From: Lingula anatina
Taxonomy: Eukaryota > Brachiopoda > Lingulata > Lingulida > Lingulidae
Direction: 5' to 3'
Assembly: GCF_001039355.2 (NCBI RefSeq)
Contig: NW_019775976.1
Span: 118,184-145,389 of the forward strand
Length of the DNA: 27,206 nucleotides
Shown here: in pieces, positions 9,716 through 19,095 of the stretch
How positions within the stretch are numbered: position 1 is the first letter of the stretch
Layout of the letters: every line of letters starts with the position of its first letter
Position numbers and translations under genes: made by a program
The notes under the pieces: model-generated
Database searches by the model: none
Told to the model about the DNA's origin: nothing
Seen by the model: only the letters and a program-made list of their open reading frames with translations

Positions 9716-11346
9716 CTTTCATCGCCTTCTTCGCCTTTGGTCTCAGTGCTGCCTGCCAGTGGACCGATGGCCGTCCCCATAACCTCTAACAATGGTGGCG
9801 TCAGCACTGCTGCCGTCTGTGCTGCCGTTTCTTTTACATCAATACTCAGCTGATTCCCATCCATGTCAGTGGCAGGGGTGCCGTTGAGAGGGTACCCAGC
9901 ATTCCCTGTCATCATGGCTGGCACCATCTGCTGTAAGTCGTCCGAGTCCTGGGTCCCTTGCGCCTGGGATGAGGGTTGGCGTGGAGCCGAAGGGTCCGAG
10001 CCTGGCAAGGAGGGTTGCTTGGGTGGGATCCCCTGGGGCAACAAGCCCTCTGTCCCTGGGGGTAGTTGCTGTTGTTGTTGCGGTTGTGGGGGTGGCTGTT
10101 GTACACCAGCTTGGGATGCTGAACCACCGGTGGCACCTGGCTGTTGTTGTTGTTGTTGCTGCTGTGGCTGTTGTTGCTGTTGTAACATTTGGCCTGCTGC
10201 TGCTGCTGCTGTTTTCTGTTGCTGTTGCTGACTACTGCTGACGGGTTGTTGTTGTTGTGACTGTGAAGCTACCTGGCCACTCGGGCCTTGTGACTGGTGA
10301 TAATGCTGTTGCTGCTGTTGTCCTTGTTGTTGCTGTTGTTTTTGCTGTTGTTGCGATGATGGACCTCCACCCGGACCTCCACCGACTGGGATAAAATTGC
10401 TATTCTGTGTGCCTAATACTGGTTGATTTGACTGAGCATAGCCGCCTCCTTCGGCAGCCTGTACCTGTGGCATTGATAGGTGCAAAGACGCAATGGGAGG
10501 CTGAGGATAGTCCGTACTTGGCACAGTTTGAGTCATGGCCCCATTCTGTCCTCCAATACTGTGACTGTTCATACTGAGGGGCAATGCACCAGTTTCATTA
10601 GTAACCGAGTGCTCCTCCCCCATCCCGTACACTGGCTGTGGGACTACAATAACATTGTGATGCTCAGTCTGTAATATAACAGGCACCATCATTTCCATAC
10701 TATTGGGAGGACTTTTGATTGGGCTGAGGGGGTTGAAGGGATTTTTGGTTGGGTCATCGACACCTGGGATATAATGCACGGAGCTTGCAGCACTTGAGTT
10801 ACCGGACCCAGTCCCGGATCCCTCTCCTACCCCGTCCATTTTCTCCACTACTGGAGGGTCGAGAAAATCGAAGCAAGACCACCTGCCCCTGCAAAATGGC
10901 TCTTTGCTGGCAATTTTCACCACTTTGAATCTTGAGGCAGTCTCCTTGTTCTCACCCTCAATTTCTAACTGCTGATCTGTAGTGGTTTCCTCATCAGAGG
11001 ATTCATTCCCATCATGAATCTCAGTTACTTTGGAACTATCCAATAATTCTGAACTCAGATCCTCAGTGTGACTTTCCTCTAGCTCGTCTATAGAATCAGC
11101 ATCACCCTCATTGATTGTGTCATTTGCCTGGCGATTTGACTTGGCTATTTTAACACTGGTAATCTGGAAAGAGCTCCTCTTTTTATTCCCAATGGTGCCC
11201 TTCTCTCCGCCCTCCTCACTGGGTACGACTTCCTCCGACCCTACTTGAGGCACTCCAACGTGATTTTCAGTAGGTTTTACAACGCCACTACCTGGTTCTG
11301 ATGTAGAACCAGATACCAGAAGGTCTGAATTATTCTGGGTAGCCAT
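9716..11346 (-). CDS. TSC22-domain family protein, first coding exon of the long isoform
   Basis: The exon encodes 543 complete residues plus two bases (AG) before the donor GAAAG|GTAGGT, so it is 5'-complete and 3'-partial. Residues 54-65 (NKKRSSFQITSV) and 138-163 (SRFKVVK, then RGRWSCFDFLD) are the two conserved N-terminal motifs of long TSC22/bunched proteins. The acidic Ser-rich stretch between them (SIDELEESHTEDLSSE, about 85-100) also matches that family. Residues 331-430 are glutamine-rich and the rest is Pro/Ser/Gly-rich, presumably disordered. The TSC box and leucine zipper are absent here and should lie in exons below position 1. Family members regulate transcription and growth; the long isoforms promote growth in flies and dimerise through the zipper. 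I start at ATG 11346-11344 (A at -3, G at +4). The open frame extends 46 codons further upstream but only to a TTG, so those codons are probably 5' UTR. Confidence 0.9.
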
Positions 11347-11660
11347 TTTTACTGGTAACCAAATTGAACCAAGCTCAACAGACACAACTTGCACTGACTG
11401 CGAGACTTGCTGCTGAAGAAAATTAGTCACGTTCTCGCTGTTTTCAAAGTCCAAACGTAATACTACAGTACCTTTGTAGCTCAACCCACCTCCATATCAG
11501 CATACCTGTCCAATTCTGACCGGAATTTTGTCTCACGCTGTTAAGAACAGCTCTAATTGATAAAATACCACATCCTCTGAGAGATCTCTCTGTCACAACT
11601 CTCAATATGGCGGACATGAGCAATGAGGGATTATGGGACTGACCTATTTACGTCACTTCT
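11347..11660 (-). promoter_or_regulatory. 5' UTR and probable promoter of the TSC22 long isoform
   Basis: Upstream of the ATG lies sequence with a YY1-type site (CCGCCATATTG on the minus strand, about 11604-11614) and a CRE/ATF-type site (TGACGTAA on the minus strand, 11648-11655). Both are common in TATA-less animal promoters. YY1 sites often sit just downstream of the start site, which would put transcription initiation around 11610-11650. This is motif-level evidence. An extra 5' UTR exon further upstream cannot be excluded. Confidence 0.5.
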
Positions 11661-13719
11661 AGCAGACAACTTTTGCTTTCTCGCAAATGTGGTTATCTAA
11701 ACAATAAGTTAGTGAAATACCGTGCTTGCTGCATACCAGATCTAGCATTTACGATGCCCACCTTTGTTGTTTGAAGATGATAATTTCGGATGTTGCACCA
11801 AAACACACCGTGAGACACAAAGAGTCTACCTGTAGGCCTACGTACTCCTGTATATTGTAATCAGGTACTCGCAGGCCACCTAGGCTTAGTAGGCGAGGTG
11901 AGGAGCAGCATTTGATGTGAAAAATTGCCTTATAAACATATATTTGTTTTGAAAATTAACTTTTTATCCTCACGAGTTGTAAACTGAAAAAAGCACACGG
12001 TTTTTGTAGCCCAGTACTAGAAATCATTTCTGAAAATTTGTTTTTTTATTTATTTTTTATTTTTCTTCTTTTTTTTTTTTCAAAGCCTAGATCTTCTTTG
12101 CCAAAAACCGTTCTCATCTCAAACTTCATCTGAATCATGTATGAATGAAAACACGTAGCCCACGCGTGTCCTAATAGACACTATTTATGTCAACACTGCT
12201 GGAGAGGACAAGTAAACATATCCCCGATGGCAAATAATGATATATGACTTCCAATAGTCAGCGAGCACTGATAACAAAGGAGCAACATTGCCTTACAAAG
12301 CAGGACAAGGGATAACATCGAGGGGGACATGGGGGCCAAAAATAAAATAGAACTGATAATTAAATATAAATGATATAACCATAAATACAAAAACGTTACA
12401 GGTCCGGTAGACTAATTGTGAAAACATATTTTAACAGCTAAATTTCAGGTTGAGGCCCAAAGCTGTAGTAGGGGTAGAGGGAGGGGGGGGGGGGTTCAAA
12501 TGATCACCCCTCTTTTTGCCGGCCACGCGAAAGGACCCCTCTGGGCAAAAAGTGAACGACGGTTTTATGGTAAAAGGGAGAAAAAGGACCCCGCCCCTTT
12601 TGAAATTACTGGCTACGGGCCTGGGGTTGTTCGGTGTGTGTTTGTGATTGTGTGTGTATATCAATTTTAATTTGAGGGCACGGTGGGGGTGGAGTGGAAA
12701 TGTCAAATTTAAAGGGCAATTACATAGTATAAAACATCGACAACAAGTTTTTTTTTTCAAGTTTCAATTGCGAAATTCCTCCTGCACTTATCAAACCAAT
12801 ACCTTTTTCCATTTAAATAAATAAATAGGTATGAAAAAATCGAATTTCCTCAAATATAAGGTCCAATTTTTAAATGCCCGAGGTTCATCTGTACGAAAAC
12901 AAATTAGCCTAAATAAATAATAATACAGACACCAAAGGGAAGGTTAAGGATGGGTATGGGAATAATTTAAAAAAAATGAAGAGGAATGAATTATTAGAAT
13001 CTTTTTCTACACATAACTACCTGTTTGATTATGCAAAAAAATGACTACTGAAGTAGAAAGAAAAGAAAGTTAGAAAAATTACTTGCAAAATATTCTGTTC
13101 CAATTCCAAGCCCCCGTGTGTTAAAAGAAGATCATCCACGTGAATTTATGTCGATAATAGTCGAGAATCTCTTTCTTTTTTTCTTTCAGTAACAACAGTT
13201 GATTGACGTTATAGCATAGGCTACAACTCCTGGAATTGCCATATTCCTGCAAAATATTTTCTTTCTCTTTCGAAACAAAAATTACTGTTTGAAAATGTTT
13301 CTAAAATAGGCCTATTAATTGAACATTGCAGTTTTATCTAGAAACAATGCTCTCGATTTCTGTTGTTTCATGTTTTCACGATTCAGGTGACAGTCGTGGC
13401 TTTATCTAATGAATGGTGTTCAACTGAATTCTCACAGATGAATTTAAACACTATTCTCTAAGCATAAATCTGCCGTTTCCAGTCACTTTTTAGGTAACGG
13501 GCAGAGGCATGCATATAATTAAAAAAAAATGAAAATTAACTTTTATTCAGCCATTAGAGATGCGTTAAGCTGGGAAACCCTTTTTAAAATCTTATGCTTC
13601 TAAAAGTTAATTCTAAAAAAAAAAAGAGAGAAATTTTTTCCAGTAATAACTTGGGTTAGAAATACTGACAGAAATACAAATGAAAAATCTCCATGATATT
13701 AAAAAAAATTGCTCGTTTC
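11661..13719. other. Intergenic sequence without supported genes
   Basis: AT-rich, with T-runs (about 12044-12080), a G-run at 12482-12494, and a repeat fragment at 12589-12625. The minus-strand frame across 12431-12760 is proline-rich low-complexity sequence produced by these tracts. I see no splice-bounded coding exon here. Confidence 0.5.
12589..12625 (+). repeat. Dispersed repeat fragment (CTGGCTAnGGGCCTGG type)
   Basis: This stretch matches 25226-25263 in reverse orientation: both contain CCTTTTGAAATT, then CTGGCTA(C/A)GGGCCTGG. Both copies lie next to C- or G-rich tails. A short conserved block beside a homopolymer suggests a fragmented transposable-element end. Confidence 0.6.
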
Positions 13720-13930
13720 TATGCGTTGCCTCGAGCGAAGCGTGGGCACCAGCGACGTAGACAACACGTAAAGCGTCATGACGTTGAAAACGCTGGTATT
13801 TTCAGTTCACCGCATCACGTACAGTGTAGTGTAATTTTAGGACACAACACATGAGACGATTGTGTTAAATCTCTGTGTCTTATTGACATTTCGACTTCTT
13901 GCTTTTGCGATGAAGAAGACCTAACTGCAG
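13720..13930 (+). promoter_or_regulatory. CpG-rich patch ending in a splice donor: possible promoter and non-coding first exon
   Basis: CpG density rises sharply compared with flanking DNA. The stretch includes CGTCATGACG (a perfect palindrome) overlapping TGACGTTG, an ATF/CREB-like site. At 13930 there is a strong plus-strand donor, CTGCAG|GTACGT, preceded by an ATG with a four-codon frame. This would fit a 5' UTR exon of a plus-strand gene. A candidate acceptor, CTTTTGCACAG, ends at 19015 just before the ATG of the plus-strand gene at 19045, so the two could belong together. This is an inference only. Confidence 0.3.
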
Positions 13931-14111
13931 GTACGTCGATTGTTTCAGTTGAGTCTGCGGCGATGTGTCATATCTGCACTGTTCTCATCACGACGCAATG
14001 TGTCTTTGAAAACTTCGAAGATTCATATCAAATCACCGTATAGATCTTAAGAAGTAAACAAGTTATAACACTGGTGCATCTTTGAAGATCTACATTAAAG
14101 ATGTAATATGT

Positions 14112-14148
14112 CATCCAAGCTTTCGGACCCTAGGCCTTCTTCGGGGAT
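14112..14148 (-). ncRNA. Hammerhead-ribozyme-like motif, degenerate
   Basis: Minus strand, in order: stem I strand ATCC; core CCGAAGA (consensus CUGANGA, so U4 is C here); hairpin GGCC/GGTCC with one bulge; invariant GAAA; a two-base-pair AGCT stem III; CUU at the cleavage position; then GGAT, which pairs exactly with ATCC. The architecture fits the short-stem-III type I hammerheads found in Penelope-like elements. The changed U4 probably abolishes activity. It sits just 3' of the orphan minus-strand frame at 14181-14387. Confidence 0.4.
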
Positions 14149-14180
14149 TTAAAAAAAAAATATAGTGAAAAAACAAACTC

Positions 14181-14387
14181 CTAGGATGCGTGACGCATCA
14201 CCGACGGATTATCTAGGATAACACTGCTGAAGCACGGGCGGCTTTTGGCTGCAGTCATTCTCATGGCCAATTTGTCCATCCTTTCATTGTTTGGATTTTG
14301 GACCTTTCTTTTATTGGCATACAACGATGCCCACAGCTGCTGCCATGTGAACTTATTGTCACCGTCCAAAACCAATGTGTGCTGCTC
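14181..14387 (-). pseudogene. Orphan reading frame, possible relic exon
   Basis: The frame is open from just after a TAG (GGCGGTAG at the upstream edge, which could also be a splice acceptor) to a TAG at 14181-14183. It reads EQHTLVLDGDNKFTWQQLW..., then about 48 further residues with Lys/Arg/Asn-rich, protein-like composition. There is no ATG until residue 36 of the frame. I do not recognise the family. A different frame is open immediately upstream, so a frameshifted relic of a larger gene or mobile element is possible. The hammerhead-like motif directly downstream on the same strand hints at a retroelement origin. Confidence 0.25.
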
Positions 14388-14990
14388 CTACCGCCCCCGC
14401 TGGACGACTTGGACGTGACGAATCCCTCAAATACAGCAAGCTTAATTTTGGTACTCAGATCATAAAACAGGCTGGCTAGAACTTCAGCAGATCGTTATAG
14501 ACTCGTTTTTCCACCCTGACTTTAAGATGTATAGGCATACCCCAATCCTGGTAGGCCTACACGTACTGTGTGACAGAGAGTTTTTATTTTGACAAAGTGA
14601 ATCAGAGAAGCTACGGGACACGGACTAGAAGTTCAATAAAATCAATACAACTCCACTGTCCACATGCGGCTGCCGGGATGGCTACCAAGCCTTGATTTTG
14701 TAGGCCCTTTTTTAATTCTCTTATTCAACGATAGTCTTAATGCTAGATCTTCAATGTTTAAACACTGAAGATCTCCAAAAGCAAATTCCTCTCCGACTTT
14801 TGGCAGTCTATCTTACGACTCCAGCCTACTACTATAACGGACTACTATATATTTAGGCCTAAAATTTTTTTAAAAATGTGCTCAAAGACACCAACTGAAA
14901 AGGAGTCATGCATTTATGGGATTTCACTGTGGATGTACAAGTTAATGTAATGTTAATAGACAAGAGCCATGGCCCTTCGGAGCTTGGAAC

Positions 14991-15065
14991 ATCACATGTA
15001 AAACTTGAACGATCCAAACTGGAAGGGTGATTAGATGTCAGTACAAGACAGTCTTCTTCATAACC
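14991..15065 (+). repeat. Dispersed repeat, copy 1 (also at 18230-18305)
   Basis: The 75-bp stretch beginning ATCACATGTAAAACTT and ending AAGACAGTCTTCTTCATAACC is repeated at 18230-18305 in the same orientation at about 87% identity by eye. Flanking sequence is unrelated. It is probably a fragment of a transposable element. Confidence 0.75.
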
Positions 15066-15180
15066 TGTCTCAATGAGAACCATGGAGCTGTTTTAACTTC
15101 ACGAGTGAGCACAACGCCATTACTCAAAGGATTAGTATGGCATAATATAACTTTTCTTGAGAGTTATAAAATATATATGA

Positions 15181-15182
15181 TT

Positions 15183-15213
<31 letters not shown>

Positions 15214-15214
15214 T
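15181..15214. repeat. (TTTA)n microsatellite
   Basis: Eight TTTA units upstream of the 140-bp tandem duplication. Confidence 0.95.
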
Positions 15215-15263
15215 CCTTTTGGATTGTTGGTAAAGAATCTCATTCTCCTACTATCTTATTGTT

Positions 15264-15543
15264 CTTGCCGACATAAATCGTCAGGGGCGCAAACAGAACA
15301 AAAGCTTTTGTGACTTGCTTGGTGCACAATATTGCTAGACACAATTCCCCTCGCAAAGAACACTTGTTTTGAAATCTACAATTTCATTTTTTTATCTTGA
15401 GAACTTGCTGACATAAATCGTCAGGGGCGCAAACAGAACAAAAGCTTTTGTGACTTGCTTGGTGCACAATATTGCTAGACACAATTCCCCTCGCAAAGAA
15501 CACTTGTTTTGAAATCTACAATTGCATTTTTTTTATCTTGAGT
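15264..15543 (+). repeat. Tandem duplication, two 140-bp units
   Basis: Unit 1 begins CTTGCCGACATAAATCG at 15264 and unit 2 begins CTTGCTGACATAAATCG at 15404. Between them I see only a C/T change, a T/G change and one length change in a T run, so the duplication is recent or homogenised. Unit 2 ends where the Penelope-like coding homology begins on the minus strand, so the duplicated segment abuts the truncation point. Confidence 0.95.
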
Positions 15544-15908
15544 AATTACTGATATATTTTTTAGTATTTTGCTTATTATGGCCCTGAATAATCTGCCACA
15601 TGCTCTTCATACAACTGTAACTAGCTTTTACTGTGGATCTGTTAAATATTCGGTTATGTCTGCTTCCACGTGGGAAATGCTCTTCTAACAACTGGAGGAA
15701 GAATTGACCAATATTTGTTTTAACGTTTTTTAAGTAAGGTGGGTTGAACCAAATAACTCTTCTGTTGCGTCCTCTCTTTTCACTGGAGCGAGAATGGCTT
15801 GATTTAATGTCATTGCTCACTGACCTTCCGTTGTATCCCGCCGTTTCAAGCGCCGCCCTGTACACATTTGCAAACCCTTCTGCTATGACCCCCCTAGATG
15901 AAAGTATA
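15533..15908 (-). pseudogene. Truncated Penelope-like retroelement coding fragment
   Basis: The minus-strand frame has no usable ATG (it is open from about 15908). Its protein includes AALETAGYN, then RNRRVIWFNPPYLKNVKTN, then IFNRSTVKASYSCM. A WFNPP(Y/F)..NVKTN block followed by HFP and (K)IFNRNTVK.SYSC is the signature, as I remember it, of the region between the reverse transcriptase and the GIY-YIG endonuclease in Penelope-like elements. The frame ends in a stop at the edge of the 140-bp duplication. The reverse-transcriptase core and the endonuclease domain are both missing. It is a dead fragment. Two hammerhead-like motifs lie 530-700 bp upstream on the same strand, as expected for a Penelope terminal repeat. 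Confidence 0.75.
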
Positions 15909-16305
15909 TAAATTTATTTATTCTAATTTTCTTTTACATAATAACACCAATCCGCTGTCATCTTGAAATACGTTCATATACATATGAAAAGTTTGAAGAG
16001 CTGTCAATGTTGATAGGAGCATTTATACATTAATTAATAAGACACCTCTACTCTGACTCTGTCTGAGTTTCACAGATGTATCCTATGGGTAATATGTCTG
16101 AGGCATGTTTTTTTTCAAATGGATCTTCATTTGTATATAATGTGGAATCTCCAGACATCTGCCTTCATCTTAAAATATTTTTATAATGTATACATATATA
16201 TGCCAACCATTTAGTACCTTTACCTGCGTCTGAAGCAAGACGTGACAAGATTGACAAATCCCATCTAACGGGAAGCCCAGTTAAATGTATAGTTAAAAAT
16301 CAATT

Positions 16306-16310
<5 letters not shown>

Positions 16311-16364
<54 letters not shown>

Positions 16365-16397
16365 GTTTTTCCTGTACGAGTATATATATATATATAT
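16311..16397. repeat. (TA)n microsatellites
   Basis: Fifty base pairs of TA (16311-16360), an 18-bp unique spacer, then another TA run (about 16380-16397). The second run is directly adjacent to the Penelope-type terminal sequence at 16400-16470. Confidence 0.95.
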
Positions 16398-16430
16398 GTA
16401 ACAAAGGAAATAAAAAATGGCATTTATTTT

Positions 16431-16467
16431 ACCCCGACCGGTTTCATTGCATCTTCAGGGGTTTTTT
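16431..16467 (-). ncRNA. Hammerhead-ribozyme-like motif of Penelope type, eroded
   Basis: Minus strand: AACCC (stem I), core CTGAAGA matching CUGANGA, a six-base remnant where stem II should be, GAAA, the self-complementary ACCGGT as minimal stem III, C at the cleavage position, then GGGGT pairing with the ACCC side. Core bases are intact but stem II is essentially lost, so activity is unlikely. It lies beside a TA repeat and about 100 bp from a better-preserved motif on the same strand. Confidence 0.45.
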
Positions 16468-16566
16468 GAAAGAGAGTCAGTTACTCCGCGGTACAGAAAA
16501 TATATTTTAAAAGTCTAAAAGTCAAAACAAGTCACATAGTGATTGGAATGGTTAATTTAATTATTC

Positions 16567-16602
16567 GTCGTAAATGTTTTCGCCTCTTTCAGGCTCGTCA
16601 GA
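16567..16602 (-). ncRNA. Hammerhead-ribozyme-like motif with intact catalytic core
   Basis: Minus strand: CTGACGAG (CUGANGA plus the first base of stem II), hairpin CCT-GAAAG-AGG, closing C, then GAAA, all matching the conserved hammerhead core. Stem III can form as AAA-CA-TTT, followed by A as the cleavage-site base (UUA). Stem I is the weak point: pairing of flanking TTATTGT with CGACGAATAA requires a shifted register. Such motifs are characteristic of Penelope-like terminal repeats, and the Penelope coding fragment at 15533-15908 is on the same strand. Confidence 0.5.
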
Positions 16603-16620
16603 CAATAAAAAAATTATATA

Positions 16621-17971
16621 GCATAAATAAAGCATTGCATCTTTTTAAATATATATATAAATATATATATGTATTATTTTCCCCATCATGTGAAGTGTAT
16701 TTTGATATGTTTACATGGAGGCACATTGATGGTATTTCTTGTTGAATTCTTTGTGAATTATTCTTTATTGCTTATCTCATCATCATGTAGAGAAAATAAG
16801 GGAAAAGAAGAAATATGTTGATGCCTCGGTGGATGTCCCAGCCACCGCAGGGTTCCCCTGCCCACGACCTTTGCTCTCATACTAGTAGGCCTGACCTGTC
16901 TTTTAACTATTCTCTTCAATCTTTTCTGCATTTCTCTTTTCTTGTAGAAAAATAGTTATTTATATAAACATTACTTAACAATATATTTTATCTAGTATCT
17001 TTATCATGTTTATTATCTTAAAAAAGAAGGGCTTTGTAGTTGTGGTAGAGTGATTTATTAGGCAGCAGCTTTCTGGCTTTATGAATTTCCAAGCGATGGG
17101 GGGCGGGGGGGGTGGGGGGTTGGGCAGGAGTATGTCTGTTCTGAGACAAAGAACCTCGATCTGTACTAGTGGAATAACTGCCCTCAGCACTCACGCCCAA
17201 CTTTCATTTCAGAAGTTTTTCTTTCAAATCTATCTTAACAGTTGCCTTGGCCGTACATAATTATTGTTAAAACCATTCGATGAAAAAATGATAATGACAT
17301 ATTTTTTAGAAAGAGTATAAACATTAAAACAAATCTATTTAGGGATAATATGTGTTCTCTTAGTTATAAAATTATACATGTATAAATGATGCCACTGGAG
17401 TAGTTTTGTGTAAAAAGTATTTTTATTACAAATCGTTGTCATTTATTCTTCAGACATGCACAAGTTCTTGCACTGTAAGAAGTGATATGACTAATGTATA
17501 GTAAAAATGGTTATCTTACATCTTAGAATGGGTGGATAATAAAAAAGGAGTGCTTTTTCTGTGTTTATATAATAGAATAAATAAATAAAAGCATTGCATC
17601 TTTTTTAGATTTCCTAAGGGTTTTTTACGTGGTGTGATTTTACTATTCAACTAATCATGCAGTGTATTTTAATGTTAAATAAAGAAATTGTGTATGAAAA
17701 TTTACTGCAACATTTTTATGTGTCATAAGTGCGCATTAAGGATATCGGGGGGGGGGGGGGGGATTTCTGAAAAAAATTTCACCAGTGGTGCCCTCTTGAA
17801 ATTAAAATTTTGACTAGCTGAATCTTAGTTCTCAACCATATCAATTGGCACTGATGGCCCTGTAAAATATCAAAAATTTTCGGTGCCCTATGGCGAGGGT
17901 TGGCTTCTCATCTGCAGCTTGTCATTCCTAAAAACCACCACCCCCTTTCAAATAATCCTACCCCCCCCTCA

Positions 17972-18003
<32 letters not shown>

Positions 18004-18229
18004 AAACATATCCCGGGAAAGAAAACACACTGCTTTTGAATTTTCTAATTGAGTCATTTATACTTTTCTCGAATATTTTACTGAATATGAAGAAGAATTG
18101 GCCTTTAATCTTTGAAAATTTACTAACTTATTTTTTATTTGTTTTATAAATCTCCAAGTTAATTGAGATAACAGCAAACAGCGATAACATCGATCGGCTC
18201 TTATCAGGGGCGGTTCCAGACATGATCAC
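16621..18229. other. Intergenic, simple-sequence-rich, no supported gene
   Basis: Contains G-runs at about 17099-17120 and 17748-17762 and a long A-rich tract at 17969-18006. Reading frames here are short and AT-biased. No splice-bounded coding segment stands out. Confidence 0.5.
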
Positions 18230-18305
18230 ATCACATGTAAAACTTACATACGATCCAAACTAGAAGGGTGACCAGATGGCATTCAAGACAGTCTTCCTCA
18301 TAACC
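18230..18305 (+). repeat. Dispersed repeat, copy 2 (also at 14991-15065)
   Basis: Same-orientation copy of the 75-bp repeat at 14991. It is preceded by GGGGCGGTTCCAG, a variant of the GGGGCGGATCC-type repeat end seen at 4988-5155 and about 23456. Confidence 0.7.
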
Positions 18306-18779
18306 CTCATAAGTTATAAAAACCCCCCTAAAATTAGCAAATGGATTGCCGAATTATTATTATTTTCTTTTTGAGTTGCAGAGACATTGCTCCAAATCAC
18401 CACACAAAATAATTTAGAACAGATATGGAATATCATAGAACTAAATAGTAGGGGGGGGGGGGGGGTACTGTAAAAGTGCAAAAAGTTTCAGCCAAGATGC
18501 AAACAGATACAAATATGCAAAATTACAAGTGGGCGATGTGGAAGTTTAGAGGGACTTCAAATTCTTCCAAAACAGATGCTAAAAACAGAATCGCAAACAA
18601 TGTACTGGACAGAAAGACGCGATATGTGGAGACCTACAACTCGACACAAAGCTTTATAGTCATTTGGGATTAAGAAACCAAACTAACCTGCAGGTGAGAT
18701 AAAGCTCGCCTATCAATAAAAGTTGTCAATTTCGATTTGTTTTCCAGTTCTAAGACAATGCACAGGAAAAATACTCGTG

Positions 18780-19044
18780 TCAAGGAATTTGATTGGTCGG
18801 CTCTTGTATCTGTTTCTAAAACTTTGAACCAATCAGAATGGGTATTTGTTGATGCGCTAGGCGCGGTAATATTATACTGTAAGTATGCTGGCATTTCCAT
18901 GCCACAGGCCAAGAGAAATTGTTGACAGAAATCTGTGAACCAAATAAGCAGGAGGTGGGACTGCTCCGGTCTCTTGCAAACCCAGTCAGTATTGAGTGTC
19001 TTGTCTTTTGCACAGCGCGACCTATTGGTCACTTAAGTCTTAAC
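18780..19044 (+). promoter_or_regulatory. CCAAT-box-rich promoter of the plus-strand gene
   Basis: Three NF-Y-type CCAAT boxes occur: inverted ATTGG at 18792-18796, CCAATCA from 18829, and inverted ATTGG at 19024-19028. Several CpGs (GCGCTAGGCGCGG at about 18854-18866) are also present. They precede the ATG at 19045. The last box is very near the ATG, so initiation may be upstream of it. A splice acceptor at 19015 is an alternative explanation for the start of this exon. Divergent transcription is possible, as a minus-strand donor-like CTGCAG|GTTAGT lies at about 18690. Confidence 0.45.
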
Positions 19045-19095
19045 ATGGTGCGTGGAATACAAAATGCACACAAGTTGACCCAGTGCTTGCAGCAA
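19045..19095 (+). CDS. First coding exon of an unidentified plus-strand gene
   Basis: ATG with A at -3 and G at +4 opens a 17-codon frame, MVRGIQNAHKLTQCLQQ. It ends exactly at a consensus donor, CAA|GTAAGT, in phase 0. The next exon at 19728 begins in phase 0 and continues an amphipathic, helix-like sequence. I do not recognise the protein. With exon 2 it gives 40 residues of probable alpha-helix. The upstream CCAAT cluster supports a real transcription unit. Confidence 0.5.

Noticed and set aside
9863-10241. Plus-strand frames of 90-122 codons rich in Cys/Gly or Val/Ala across the TSC22 exon
   Set aside because: They are antisense readings of CAG/CAA polyglutamine codons (CTG/TTG repeats). 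The minus-strand frame carries the conserved family motifs.
12431-12760. Minus-strand 109-codon frame, His/Pro-rich
   Set aside because: Produced by GT-rich and G-run simple sequence plus a dispersed repeat fragment, with no splice or start support.
18670-19032. Minus-strand 120-codon frame overlapping the CCAAT-rich region
   Set aside because: It coincides with the promoter and first exon of the plus-strand candidate gene. It shows no conserved features, though divergent transcription cannot be ruled out.
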